The notes beneath the pieces were generated by a model. That model was not told the DNA's origin and ran no database searches. It worked only from the letters and a program-made list of their open reading frames with translations. The position numbers were made by a program, and so were the translations under genes. From Spiroplasma eriocheiris (GTDB lineage: Bacteria; Bacillota_I; Bacilli_A; Mycoplasmatales; Mycoplasmataceae), in the NCBI RefSeq assembly GCF_001029265.1, contig NZ_CP011856.1:1054001-1118000 (forward strand): a DNA stretch of 64,000 nucleotides, in the 5' to 3' direction. The stretch's first letter is position 1, and the number at the start of each line of letters is the position of its first letter. Shown here one piece after another: positions 33,956 to 44,023 of the stretch.

Positions 33956-33993
33956 GGATTTTAAATAATTTATTATTAAATTCTTTAAAATCC
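33956..33993 (-). terminator. Terminator after fakA
   Basis: A 10-bp perfect stem (GGATTTTAAA / TTTAAAATCC) with an 18-base loop, followed on the minus strand by TATTTTTT. Confidence 0.75.
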
Positions 33994-34005
33994 CGCCCGG
34001 GCAAG

Positions 34006-35625
34006 TTATTCAACAGCAATTAAATATGGATATAACTGTTGCTCACCATTTACAATTTCATATTCAACATCAAAGTTTTCATCTAAGTATTTCTTAATCA
34101 TATTAATGTCTTTAGCTTCAGCATTTTCACCAATAAAAATTGTGATAATTTCGGTTGATTTGGTAATTGTCTTATCAAACAAGTTTTTAATAACTTCGCC
34201 AATGTTTGGCTTCGAAAACATAATTTTTTTATTAACAATTCCCATATAATCATTTTTATTAATTTTAACCCCATTAATTGAAGTATTTTTTGCGGATTGG
34301 GAAATTGATAAACTAGTAACATTTTTAATAGCATTTCTTAAAGTTGAAAAGTTCTTTTTGGCATGTTCACCATGTTCAAATGATAACGCAGCAACCATTC
34401 CCTCCTGAACTGAAGTTGTCGGAACAACATAAACATTTGATTTTTTTTCTAACTTAGCTGCTTGTTGTGCTGCTAAAATAGCATTACTATTATTTGGTAA
34501 AATAAAGACATCAACAGCATCAACAGCATCAATTGCTTTTAAATAATCATCTGTCGAAGGGTTCATTGACTGCCCCCCATTAACAACCGCTTGAACATTT
34601 AATTCATTTTTAAAAAATTTAGAAATTCCACTTGCCGGAGAAACAACAATAATTGCTTCTTTATTTTTTAATTTACGTTCAACTTTAATTGTTTTAACAT
34701 GTTTTTTGGCTTGTAAAGTCATGTTATCAACTTTAATATTACGAAATTCCCCAAATTGTTGCAGAAAAGTAATAACAGTCCCAGGCATTAAAGTATGGAC
34801 ATGGGTTTTTAAAATATCTTGATCAACAACCGCTACAATTGACTTTCCACCTTGTTCCGCTAATGTTTGACGAATTTTGGTAACATCAATTTTATTAATA
34901 TAACTATCATTTAACATTACAATAGTTTCGGTACAATAACCAAATTCTTCTTCTAAATTATCCATAATAATATTGTTTTCTGATTTATCATGTTTCTTTT
35001 TAAACTGGGGAACTACTTTTCCAGTTGAAAAATATTCGGTCATTCCTTCAAAGATTTTTACCAAACCAAAACCACCAGAATCAACTACCCCAACTTCTTT
35101 TAAAACTGGCAATAATTCTGGGGTATTATTTAAGGAAGCTGTTGAAAACTCAACAATTTTTCCAAAAACATTAGGGACATTCATATCATCTGATACTGAA
35201 TTAATATTTTCAGCAGTTTCCCGTATAACGGTTAAAATTGTCCCTTCAACGGGTTTCATCACTGCTTTATAAGCAACTTCTTTAGCTTGCATCATTGCGG
35301 CTTTAATAGCATCGGATGTTAATAAATCAACACCTTTTAAACCATTAGCAAATCCTCTAAAAATTTGCGAAAGAATAACTCCGGAATTCCCACGAGCCCC
35401 CATAATTAATCCTCTAGCAAATACATCGGCAATTTTACTAATTGAAGTTGAATCAACTTCATTAATTTCTTTGACCGCATTGGTCATTGTTAGATTCATA
35501 TTGGTTCCGGTATCCCCATCAGGGACTGGGAACACATTTAATTTATCAATTTCAGGATAAAAATTATATAAATTATTATATCCACTAATTAATGCCTCTT
35601 TAAAAGACTTTGCGTTAAATTCCAT
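34006..35625 (-). CDS. fakA: DAK2/fatty acid kinase subunit FakA (YloV)
   Basis: 539 residues from the ATG at 35625, 9 bases after AAGGTG; the ATG at 35634 overlaps the Shine-Dalgarno. The N-terminal Dak2 domain has NVFPVPDGDTGTNMNLTM, which binds ATP and Mg, and ARGNSGVILSQIFRGFA. The C-terminal part matches the FakB-interacting region. It phosphorylates fatty acids bound to a FakB (DegV-type) partner so that they enter phospholipid synthesis. It follows yloU, as in Bacillus. Confidence 0.92.
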   Translation of the reverse strand: MEFNAKSFKEALISGYNNLYNFYPEIDKLNVFPVPDGDTGTNMNLTMTNAVKEINEVDSTSISKIADVFARGLIMGARGNSGVILSQIFRGFANGLKGVDLLTSDAIKAAMMQAKEVAYKAVMKPVEGTILTVIRETAENINSVSDDMNVPNVFGKIVEFSTASLNNTPELLPVLKEVGVVDSGGFGLVKIFEGMTEYFSTGKVVPQFKKKHDKSENNIIMDNLEEEFGYCTETIVMLNDSYINKIDVTKIRQTLAEQGGKSIVAVVDQDILKTHVHTLMPGTVITFLQQFGEFRNIKVDNMTLQAKKHVKTIKVERKLKNKEAIIVVSPASGISKFFKNELNVQAVVNGGQSMNPSTDDYLKAIDAVDAVDVFILPNNSNAILAAQQAAKLEKKSNVYVVPTTSVQEGMVAALSFEHGEHAKKNFSTLRNAIKNVTSLSISQSAKNTSINGVKINKNDYMGIVNKKIMFSKPNIGEVIKNLFDKTITKSTEIITIFIGENAEAKDINMIKKYLDENFDVEYEIVNGEQQLYPYLIAVE

Positions 35626-35723
35626 TTTTTTCATCACCTTACAAACTTATTTATAACCGCTTATCTTAAGTATAATAATTTGCAATCTAGTTTTTTAAAT
35701 ATCTCTTTTGCTTTAATACATTT

Positions 35724-36053
35724 TTAGATTAATAAATCTAACACATTGACATTGACAGTAAAGTTACCCGGAAAAATATCTAATTTTTCTAATTCATACT
35801 TAATGCGAATTTGAACTTCTTGACTAACATCACGAATATTAACTTCTTCTAATAAAATTAAGTAAATTTCAATAACATAATTTTTACCATCTTGTTTTAA
35901 CGTGATTGACTCTGAGTAATTTTTTGTTAACATTGTGACATTTTCTTTTTCACTACTAAAATCATCAATTTTTGCAAAACCAGCAACTCCTGGTACTGTA
36001 ATAACTGATGCGTAAGCAATATCTGCAATTTGTTCAATACTAACTTTTCCCAT
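35724..36053 (-). CDS. Asp23/Gls24 family protein (YloU-like)
   Basis: 109 residues starting MGKVSIEQIADIAYASVITVPGVAG, the Asp23 domain with its alternating strands and helix. The start at 36053 fits the promoter (leader about 29 bases); the longer reading to 36083 would begin at the transcription start. It lies directly upstream of fakA, which is the standard gene pair in Firmicutes. The exact role is unknown; the family is linked to envelope stress. Confidence 0.88.
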   Translation of the reverse strand: MGKVSIEQIADIAYASVITVPGVAGFAKIDDFSSEKENVTMLTKNYSESITLKQDGKNYVIEIYLILLEEVNIRDVSQEVQIRIKYELEKLDIFPGNFTVNVNVLDLLI

Positions 36054-36088
36054 AATTAAATAACCTACAAAATTAATCAACATTATTA

Positions 36089-36116
36089 ATTATATCGCTA
36101 AAAAATATTAAAGCAA
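36089..36116 (-). promoter_or_regulatory. Promoter of yloU-fakA
   Basis: Minus-strand TTGCTT (36111-36116), 16 bases, TATAAT (36089-36094). The remaining 36120-36280 is AT-rich and holds no gene that I can see. Confidence 0.7.
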
Positions 36117-36280
36117 TATCTAAATTAATATGTTTCGACAAGGGCTGCAATATATCTGCCCAAAAATCTTGCTACTATTTTATCAAATAATTCATTAGTT
36201 TTATATTAAAATCTTAACTTTTTTAAAATGTAATTTCATAGTACATTATTTGGTACTAGTAAAAGTATATCATAAAAATA

Positions 36281-36303
36281 AAAGACTATAAAATATAGCC
36301 TTT
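36281..36303 (-). terminator. Terminator after the 36.4-kb lipoprotein gene
   Basis: On the minus strand AAAGGCTAT-ATTTT-ATAGTCTTT, a 9-bp stem with one G-U pair ending in T residues. Confidence 0.65.
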
Positions 36304-36405
36304 TATAATTAAATTTAGTTTATTAATGGTTTTAAAAATTGGAAGTAATTAATTGAAAGTTTAATAAGTTAATTAGCATAAAAAGAATTTTTAATTATTT
36401 TTAAA

Positions 36406-37209
36406 TTAGTTAACAGTTGGTGCAACTGTTGTTAATTTGAGTTCAAAATTACCAGTTGATGTTTTTAAATATTTTTGGTTGGTTCCAGTATAACTAGCAC
36501 TAACATAGATGGTTGTATTATCCCCTAGTTGTTTTGCCGCAAGGGTTAAATCCTGCGCGGTTAATTCGTGGTGATGTTCTTGATCACGGTACAATTTAAT
36601 AGTAAATTCTGGTGGATAGGTTTGACCTAATTCATTAATCATCGGAACTAATTGTTGTTGGACACTAGTAACTAAACTAGCAATTTTAGTATCATCATAG
36701 ACTTGCCCATAAAATAAAGTATCACTTAAAGAAACTGTGGTGTTAGCCAAGTCAATTGCTTTGACACTTGGTGTAATTTGTAAAAAAGGTGTTTCACCCG
36801 TTACTAAATCGGATAATAAATGGGCTTTATCACTATTGACACGTAATTTTGTATAAAAACTTATGCCATTATCAATATTTTTTAAAATAGACGGTTTATC
36901 AAGTAAGTTTTCATAATCCGTAGTTCCTTTATTACTACTATAAAATAAAGTTTCCACTCATTTTTCATCGCGAATTTTTTTATTTAATTTATTATTGGAA
37001 ATTACATTTCATAAAAAATCCACTAAGTTATTAAATGAAACTACGCTAAACTTATCGGTTGGGTGTTGCGAGTTAATTTTTTGTTCAAACATTGCTTGGG
37101 TGTACGACGTTAAATCAACGGCACTACTTTTTTCATTACAAGCAATAATGCTACTAGTTGTGGTTGCTGTTAAAGTTAACGCACTAAATAAAGCTAAAAG
37201 TCGTTTCAT
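36406..37209 (-). CDS. Spiralin-like surface lipoprotein
   Basis: 267 residues with TGA at 37009 read as Trp. The signal peptide MKRLLALFSALTLTATTTS leads to lipobox SSIIAC. The last 100 residues (VQQQLVPMINELGQTYPPEF, then TIKLYRDQEHH and TIYVSASYTG) follow the helix, strand, Asp-rich turn, strand order of a spiralin repeat. It lies 18 bases downstream of a small membrane protein gene, in the cluster of the frameshifted PTS permease. Surface location is inferred from the lipobox. Confidence 0.85.
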
Positions 37210-37227
37210 TATGAATCTTCCTTCCTA

Positions 37228-37497
37228 CTAATGCATTTTAATTAAAGCGATGATGGCACTAAAAAGATCACATGCTCAAATTGTTGCAAAAATCGCAAAA
37301 ACATTTATTTTTAGAAAGCGAAAAATTGATTCATGACCAACGTATTCTAATTTTTTCTTTTGTTTACGATTTCACCAAATATGTAACCCCACAAAAAGCA
37401 TTAACATCACGCCAAAAACACCAATTCCAATATAAGAATATTCTAAAACTTGGTTTGTTAAATTAGTTTCACTAAATAATAATAGGTTCTGAATCAT
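37228..37497 (-). CDS. Small two-helix membrane protein beside a PTS permease gene
   Basis: 89 residues starting MIQNLLLFSETNLTNQVLEY, with two TGA-encoded Trp. Two hydrophobic helices (YIGIGVFGVMLMLFVGLHIWW and FLKINVFAIFATIWACDLF) flank a basic loop (NRKQKKKLEYVGHES). Good GAGAGG site. It starts 26 bases after the PTS EIICB stop. A protein with the same layout is encoded beside the other EIICB at 53708-53938. No family name is known to me. Confidence 0.75.
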
Positions 37498-37523
37498 TGT
37501 CTCGTTCCTCTCTAAATTTTATT

Positions 37524-39442
37524 CTATAATGGTCCGACTAAATCCCGAACCCGATTAGCAACATGTTCCACATCAGTTCCAATAACTAGTTGTAAACCTT
37601 CATTCCCAATTCGAATAATCCCAAAAATTCCCGATGCTTTTAATTTTGCATCATCAATATTAGTTTTATTATCCTTCACAATTAACCGCAATCTTGTCGC
37701 ACAGTTTTCAATGATTTTAAAATTATCTTTACCAACAACATCAACAATTGTTTGGGCCATTTGTTGATATTTATTAGCCAGTTCAGTTCGTTTAGCTTTT
37801 CCTTTTAATTTAGCTCCAACTTGAACTTGGGTTTGGGCAATCATTTGTAAATCAGCTTGGTTTTCAGCTTGGATTGTCGTTGCTTGGCTAACATTCATGT
37901 CACCACCACTAGTTCCAGCTGGTTGACCAGTTCTATTGTCGTTCAAATCTCGACCAGGAGTAGGAATATTCATTTTTTTAATTAATCAATATCAAATAAA
38001 ATAATAAATAACTCCCATTACCATTGAAATTGGAAAGACCCATAACGGGTTGGCCGCAATTCGTGCTCCTACACTATCATGTTGCAACGACATAATTCAT
38101 GATTTGGGAACTGAAATTAAGTAATCAATTAGCCCAGCACTAAAACCAAATCCTAATCGAATTCCCATTCCAACCACCACCGCGGCAAAAATAGCTGTTA
38201 AAACCGCATGAATTACTAATAATAATGGTGATAAAAAGATCCAGATAAACACTAGTGGTTCATCAATTCCTGTTAAGAACGAAACAAGCGCAACACCACC
38301 AATAAAGGTAGCAACTTCCCGGCGACGTGATTTATGCGCAGTCATAATCATTGCTAACCCAGTGGCGGGAATTCCTCCAAAGAATACCGGAAAGAATCCT
38401 GATTGGAAAATTCCCGATGTTTCAATTCCAGCACTATAAGCATTAATATCACCAAAGACAATATAATTGCCATTACCTAAATTAATAATATTGGCAATAT
38501 TATCGGGATTAATTCCCGGCAATAATGGACCTTCAATTGGTAATTGGAACCATAGGAAAGTGTTAATAATATGATGGCCACCAAATGGTTGTAATAACCG
38601 GTTAATAAAAGCATAAACAAATGCCCCCCCGCGGAAGCCGCATTTCCTGAGGAAATTGCTTTCCCAATAATAATTAAGACATATTGGATTCATGGCCAAA
38701 CTGCCGCAAAAATAAATGCTAAAAAGAATGAAGACACGACCGCTACCATCGGTACAAATCTTCGACCCCCAAAGAATGCTAACGCTTGAGGCAATTGAAT
38801 ATCTTTAAAGCGATTATATCAAAAAGCAGCTAATGCTCCACAGGTAATTCCTCCCACAACTCCCGTATCAAGAACATAGCTTCCACTGTTAACCAAATCA
38901 CCAGGATTTGAAGAACGGGGATCTTGAAAGGGCGATGGAATATATAATAACTGGCTAAAATTATGGGGTACCAAGGCATTGGGATCAGCCGTTGGGCTGG
39001 CAAACCCATGAAATGTTAACACATTTTGGTAAAATAAGGACGGAATCATATTTTCCCCAGTCATCATGACTAAGATAAAATAAGAAATCCCCCCACATAA
39101 CGCGGCTTCACCCCGGTAATCTTTGGCAAGGCCAAATGCAACCCCAATTCCAAAAATAATAGCAATATTGTTAAAAACAGCCGCTCCGGGTGCCATGATG
39201 AATTGACCAATTCATCAAATTCAGGAATCTTTAACGATTCCAATTGTTGGATCAGATAATAACGTTCCAATCCGATTCATCAATGCAGCAATCGGCAATA
39301 CAGCAATCGGAAACATTAAAGATTTTCCTAGTCGTTGCAATGCCACTCCTGATTGTTTAATTTTAGAATTGAACCTTGTCTTGAAACCATTTTTCGACTT
39401 CGTGACTTGTCCAGATCCTTGTTTTCAAAGTATCGAAGGCAT
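37524..39442 (-). pseudogene. PTS EIICB, glucose/N-acetylglucosamine type, frameshifted at a C7 tract
   Basis: The ATG at 39442 follows AAGGAGG, and the frame runs through typical IIC segments (VALQRLGKSLMFPIAVLPIA, FNNIAIIFGIGVAFGLAKDY) to AISSGNAASAGG. At the C7 run 38624-38630 the downstream sequence continues in another frame with AFVYAFINRLLQPFGGHHI, the next expected IIC motif, and then to a IIB domain with the active Cys in ENCATRLRL. One extra G in the coding strand would restore a 639-residue protein. It could be a true mutation, a phase-variable tract, or a sequencing error. The substrate is uncertain. Confidence 0.85.
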
Positions 39443-39564
39443 TTTACTACCCTCCTTCCCATTAGTTTAGTGGCAAATAATCTTACATATAAATAAACTT
39501 ATATACCCTTAACATTAAGATACTTAATCTTGCTAATTAACCTATTTGCTTAAACAAGAATGGA

Positions 39565-39609
39565 AAACTTCTCATTAAACTTCTGTTGGTGAGATTTTAT
39601 AATCTCACC
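39565..39609. repeat. Direct repeats and a perfect hairpin in the EIICB leader
   Basis: AAACTTCT occurs at 39565-39572 and 39577-39584 (12-base period). A perfect 9-bp hairpin GGTGAGATT-TTAT-AATCTCACC lies at 39588-39609. They sit between the EIICB start (39442) and the divergent small membrane gene, so they could be operators or leader RNA structure. The rest of 39443-39738 is AT-rich, with no gene seen. Confidence 0.5.
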
Positions 39610-39738
39610 TTATTTATACTACTTTTTTATATAATTATCTATATAAAAGTATAATTTTATATATATTTAATATATTTTAATATATTTTTTCTAGAATATG
39701 CGATAATAATCTTAAGATAATAAAATGAGGTTTTTAAA

Positions 39739-40032
39739 ATGAAAAAGAAAAAAATCATTGAATATAGCTTCCTAACATTTTTTATCGCAATGTTTATTAG
39801 TGGCGTTGTGGTTTATTTAGTGTGCGGTCGAGAACGCGTTGATATTTTTGCGCTCTTTGTGGGGTTAAGTTCGCTATATTTTGTCTTTTATTTAACTTAT
39901 TTATTCTTAAAAATTAAGAAAAATGATTTGAAAAAAGAACTCTACACTGGCTTAATTGAACCTTACCAAAAAGATTTGGCCAAATGAAAAGAAAAAAAGC
40001 AAAACCATAAAAAAGATGATGATAAAAAATAA
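39739..40032 (+). CDS. Small two-helix membrane protein with a charged tail
   Basis: 97 residues after TGA at 39985 is read as Trp. Two hydrophobic helices (YSFLTFFIAMFISGVVVYLV and IFALFVGLSSLYFVFYLTYL) are followed by a Lys/Asp-rich tail (HKKDDDKK). AAAATGAGG precedes the start. It lies between the PTS permease and the AgaS-like gene but on the opposite strand. Function unknown. Confidence 0.72.
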
Positions 40033-40059
40033 TAGCGAAAATATTTTTTCGCTATTATT
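40028..40059. terminator. Bidirectional terminator between the small membrane gene and agaS
   Basis: A 14-bp perfect stem (AATAATAGCGAAAA / TTTTCGCTATTATT) with a 4-base loop, shared by convergent genes and overlapping both stop codons. Confidence 0.85.
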
Positions 40060-41221
40060 TATTTTGATATGGATAGATGGTGACTCCTTTAACAACCCGG
40101 TTAACCTCACCAGTTGGGCACGGATTATCAGGGGTTTTGTTTAACCAAATCGCCTTATAAACGGCATAAATTTGGGCCCGTACAATATAGCTTAAACCCG
40201 CAACAATATCATTAGTTTCTGATGAACTATCATTTGTTAAATAGTGATGGCAATATTTAGCAACATTCTTATCATTTAAATGATCAATCACCACAATTGT
40301 TTTAGCAACCTGGTCATGTGCAATCTCTTTCAATAAATCTAAGTCATATTGGCGAGTATAAGCATTTTGACTTAAAAAAAAGACAATTAAACTCTTGTTA
40401 TTAACCACTGATTTAGGACCATGGCGAAAACCAAGACTTGAATTAAAAAAGGTTGTTACTTCCCCAGCTGATAACTCTAAAACTTTTAAATGGGCTTCTT
40501 GGGCATATCCTTTTAAAATATTTGACCCTAAAAAGATAATTCGACGATGATCTTCATGGGCAATTTTTTTAATTGCTTGATAATCATTATTAATAATATT
40601 GTCTACAATGTTAATGATATTATTAATTTCTTGCTCAAGTTGGCTGTGATTTTCCTCCTTAGTTAAGGCTACTAAACAATATAATAACATCGAAGTAAAA
40701 CTTGAAGTCATCGCAAACGATTTATCATTTGTCGCATCGGGTAATAATAACACCAAAGCTTTGTGATCATCATGATTTTTAACTGCCAATTGGCCTTCTT
40801 TGTTACATATAATAATAATTTGAACTAAATCATTGATTAATTGTTTAGCATATTCAACGGTTGCTTGGGATTCTGGTGAGTTACCAGATCGTGCAAATGA
40901 AATTAATACTGTTGGCTGGTCGCTTTGAAAATATAACCCTGGGTTTGAAACAATATCGGTAGTTGAAATGCTGACCACATTAAGACCCTGTGTTTTTAAA
41001 TATTCAAATAAAACATTACCAACAAATTCACTTGTTCCAGCACCCACTAAAATATACTTATATGGCTTATTTTGCAATTGGGCTTGAAAAGTTTTAATTT
41101 GAGCAGATAAACCATTATATAATTTTAAAACTTCGCGTCACATTTTTGGTTGTTGAGCAATTTCATTAATAGTAAATTCTGCTTTTAAATTATTAATTTC
41201 ATCCCTTGTAAAACCTAACAT
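40055..41221 (-). CDS. AgaS-like SIS-domain sugar-phosphate isomerase/deaminase
   Basis: 388 residues from the ATG at 41221 (AAGGAGG site). The N-terminal NEIAQQPKMWREVLKLY is typical of the tagatose-6-phosphate ketose/aldose isomerase (AgaS) group. Two SIS domains follow: YILVGAGTSEFVGN with ISFARSGNSPES, and IIFLGSNILKGYAQEA. AgaS enzymes deaminate or isomerise amino-sugar phosphates such as galactosamine-6-phosphate. It faces the DeoR regulator and is near the EIICB gene, which suggests one amino-sugar pathway. Confidence 0.83.
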
Positions 41222-41434
41222 AATAATCCCTCCTTTATAACTAATAAATATTATATATCAAAATATATATTTTTGTATATTTTTTTATAATTTATAATAA
41301 TTTATATTAAAATTATAAGGTAATAAATTATGAATAATATCACCGATTAATAATTTATAAAATATCAAGATTAACAATAGATCTTAATTTGATATATTAT
41401 ATAATGACATTAGAAGAAAAAAAGAGGGATTACA

Positions 41435-42187
41435 ATGTATAAAGTTGAGCGTCAAAAGTTATTATTAAATTTTTTACAAACAAAAGAGATGTTTAATATG
41501 AATGAAATTATGGAATTTGTAAAACCTTACCATATTAAATATGTTTTATTGCGACGAGATTTACAAGAATTGGCAGCCAAGAATTATATTACATTATCTT
41601 ATGGAGTTGTAAAATGAAACAATAAAGTTACCATTGAAGATACTTCCCGCTTGGAAAAATTAAATATTAATTACGAGGCAAAGAAAATAATTGCCAAAAC
41701 TGCCCAACAATTAATTGATGATAAAGATGTTATTTTTGTTGGTGCCGGCACTACTTGTGAAGAGTTTGTTCGTCAAATTACTAAATATGTTAAAATTATT
41801 ACTAATTCTAAATTTGTTTATGAAGAAGCCCTTAAAAATAAGAACATTGCTGATGCCGTTTTATTAGGTGGTCGTTTGCGTGAACGATCAGGTGCTTTTA
41901 TTGGAACTTTCACCGAAAAAGCCTTAGAAATTGAAACTTTTTATAAAGCCTTCATTTCGGTAACAAATGTTGATATGGAGGGAAAATTATATAATAATAA
42001 CGAAACTGAAGCTAGTTTAGAAACAAAAGTATTAGATATGGCTAGTATTTCTTATATTATTTCAGATAGTAGTAAATTTAATTCAATTGGATTTTTTGAT
42101 TTTTATCATGCAAAAGATATTGATTATTTTGTTTGTGAAAAACTCCCCGAAATTAGTGCGGAATTTAAAAGTAAGTTTATTATTTAA
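41435..42187 (+). CDS. DeoR-family transcriptional regulator
   Basis: 250 residues with TGA at 41615-41617 read as Trp. The N-terminal winged helix (ERQKLLLNFLQTKEMF and LLRRDLQELAAKNYI) is followed by the sugar-phosphate-sensing domain (VGAGTTCEEFVRQI, TNSKFVYEEAL, LGGRLRERSGAFIG, SDSSKF). It likely represses the divergent agaS gene, and perhaps the PTS genes, when the sugar phosphate is absent. The 41222-41434 spacer is very AT-rich, with a -10 TATAAT at 41400-41405 and no clear palindrome. Confidence 0.9.
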
Positions 42188-42246
42188 ATTTAACAAAAGA
42201 AATGTGAGCAAACCAGTTAAATCACTTAAAAGTTCCTAAAATATAC

Positions 42247-42275
42247 TTGCTTTTATTTTCATTTTTGTTTATTAT
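42247..42275 (+). promoter_or_regulatory. Promoter of rpmB
   Basis: TTGCTT (42247-42252), 17 bases, TATTAT (42270-42275), 24 bases before the rpmB ATG. Confidence 0.6.
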
Positions 42276-42299
42276 TTTATAGTATGAAGAGGTGATAAA

Positions 42300-42497
42300 A
42301 TGTCAAGAAAATGTGATATCTCAGGAACAAGAGCATTATCAGGAAATAAAAGATCACACGCAATGAATGCTTCTCGTCGTAAATGAAATGTAAACTTACA
42401 AAAAGTAAGAATTGTTGTTGATGGAGAATTAAAAACATTACGTGTCTCAGCAAGAACTTTAAAAACATTAAAACGTAAAGGGCAAATTGCACAATAA
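42300..42497 (+). CDS. rpmB: 50S ribosomal protein L28
   Basis: 65 residues: MSRKCDISGTRALSGNKRSH and TLRVSARTLKTLKRKG are the L28 landmarks. GAGGTGATAAA precedes the ATG. It is encoded on the strand opposite to thiN and yloU, as in Bacillus. TGA is used as Trp in RRKWNVNL. Confidence 0.97.
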
Positions 42498-42505
42498 TTA
42501 TAATT

Positions 42506-42531
42506 CTCTTAATTAAATTAAGAGTTTTTTT
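42506..42531 (+). terminator. Terminator after rpmB
   Basis: CTCTTAATTAAATTAAGAG followed by seven T residues, 9 bases past the stop. Confidence 0.85.
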
Positions 42532-42584
42532 GTGTTAATTATTTTTTTTATTTTAAAAATAAGGTAAAATAACTATGGTAACTT

Positions 42585-42669
42585 GCCCATGTGGCGGAAT
42601 TGGCAGACGCAGTAGACTCAAAATCTACCGAAGAAATTCGTATCGGTTCGACCCCGATCATGGGTACCA
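42585..42669 (+). tRNA. tRNA-Leu(CAA)
   Basis: 85 bases with a class II variable arm and encoded CCA; acceptor GCCCATG; anticodon loop CTCAAAA. It lies alone between rpmB and thiN. Confidence 0.96.
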
Positions 42670-42692
42670 TTAAAAATTTAATTTGTTAACAA

Positions 42693-42729
42693 AAAAAGGT
42701 TATTTATTATTTCAATAAATAACCTTTTT
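42693..42729. terminator. Bidirectional terminator between tRNA-Leu and thiN
   Basis: A 16-bp perfect stem (AAAAAGGTTATTTATT and complement) with a 5-base loop, shared by the convergent units and touching the thiN stop. Confidence 0.85.
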
Positions 42730-43348
42730 ATTTAGTATAAATAACAATTACCGTTCCTGATAATACTTCAATTTCTCCTGGTTGATCATAAATAAATTCA
42801 TTACTAATAGCATTGGCGGATAATGTTGTTAGTTCAAAGTCTTGGACATTATATTTCATCTTAGTAATGTTAACTTTCGCGGGGGTTAAACTAATTAGGG
42901 ATAAGTAGCGATACCCCAGTTGGGGTGCAACCACATTTACTTGGTGCGGTTTTAATAAATAACAATAATTATCATCGTTTAACCATTTAACATTATATTG
43001 AGCAATAAAACCAAAAGATGCTAATTGCATATCAACGCGAGGTCCCTGGGTAATTAAAATAATTTCTGTTGGTTGTAATGCTAAGGCCTCAGTAATTGCT
43101 AATTCAGCATCAATTTCATTCTTAATAGCTGACACTTTGACTAATTTATTAGTATTTTTTATAACTGTTTGGTATTCTGCCGGGGACAATGAATCAAAAT
43201 CCCCACAGGCTAAATCAATGCTTAACTTATGATTTAAAAGGGCCAAGCAACCCCGTTCTACCCCAATGTGGTAATAATCAACATACTGGGTTAAATCAAG
43301 GTTGGTTTGTGAACAAACAATTAGAACTTTAACTTGCTGGTCACTCAT
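42728..43348 (-). CDS. thiN: Thiamine pyrophosphokinase
   Basis: 206 residues. The TPK signature region reads HIGVERGCLALL, then ACGDFDSLSP, then VSAIKNEIDAELAI and ITQGPRVDMQ, which supply the acidic Mg/ATP ligands. It converts thiamine plus ATP to thiamine diphosphate. Its ATG overlaps the rpe stop by one base, so it is the last gene of the prkC-rsgA-rpe-thiN operon. Confidence 0.9.
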   Translation of the reverse strand: MSDQQVKVLIVCSQTNLDLTQYVDYYHIGVERGCLALLNHKLSIDLACGDFDSLSPAEYQTVIKNTNKLVKVSAIKNEIDAELAITEALALQPTEIILITQGPRVDMQLASFGFIAQYNVKWLNDDNYCYLLKPHQVNVVAPQLGYRYLSLISLTPAKVNITKMKYNVQDFELTTLSANAISNEFIYDQPGEIEVLSGTVIVIYTK

Positions 43349-44019
43349 TATTTTAATAGTCCTTGTAATCTTGTTTGTAAATCAGAATGGCCAAATAAAT
43401 AACTACCTGCTACTAGCACATCAACCCCATAATCTTTACAAATTTTTGCGGTTTGTTCATTAATTCCCCCATCAACTTCAATTAAAGTTGGCAAGTGATG
43501 AGCATCAAGATAATCGCGTAATTCCTTAATTTTATAAGCACTATCCACCATAAATGATTGCCCACCAAACCCGGGTTCAACTGTCATTACTAAAATAACA
43601 TCAAGGTCGGGTAAAAATTTTAAAATTTCAGCACTTGGAGTGCCTGGTTTAATGGCTAACCCTATTTTAATGGGATATTTATTTTTTAAACTTAAAAATT
43701 CGGCTAATTGTTCAGCAGTTAATGCTTCATAATGTAATGTTATCGAATTAGCTTTTGCTTTGATGAATGGTAGTAAATATTCTTCCACAGATGAATTTTT
43801 AATCTTAACCATTAAATGACAATCAATAAATAAATCACTATAACTAGTAATATCACTTAAAATTTTGGGTCCAAATGTTAAATTGGGCACAAAATCACCA
43901 TCCATTACATCAAAATGGATTCATTTTGCTCCCGCCCTAGCAATCGCGGTTAAATCACTTTTTAAATCTAGATAATTAGCGCTCAAAACGCTTGGTGCAA
44001 TAATGTATTCTTTTGGCAT
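43348..44019 (-). CDS. rpe: Ribulose-phosphate 3-epimerase
   Basis: 223 residues: APSVLSANYLDLKSDL, WIHFDVMDGDFVPNL, DCHLMVKI, MTVEPGFGGQSF and EVDGGINEQTA carry the metal ligands and catalytic Asp pair of Rpe. It links ribulose-5-phosphate and xylulose-5-phosphate in the pentose phosphate pathway. Its place in the conserved rsgA-rpe-thiN order marks it as the housekeeping copy, in contrast to the PTS-linked copy at 12993-13655. Confidence 0.96.
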
Positions 44020-44023
44020 TCTT

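Noticed and set aside
39070-39270. A third open frame over the EIICB gene (66 codons)
   Set aside because: Its translation shows no PTS motif, whereas another frame over the same bases gives conserved IIC sequence.
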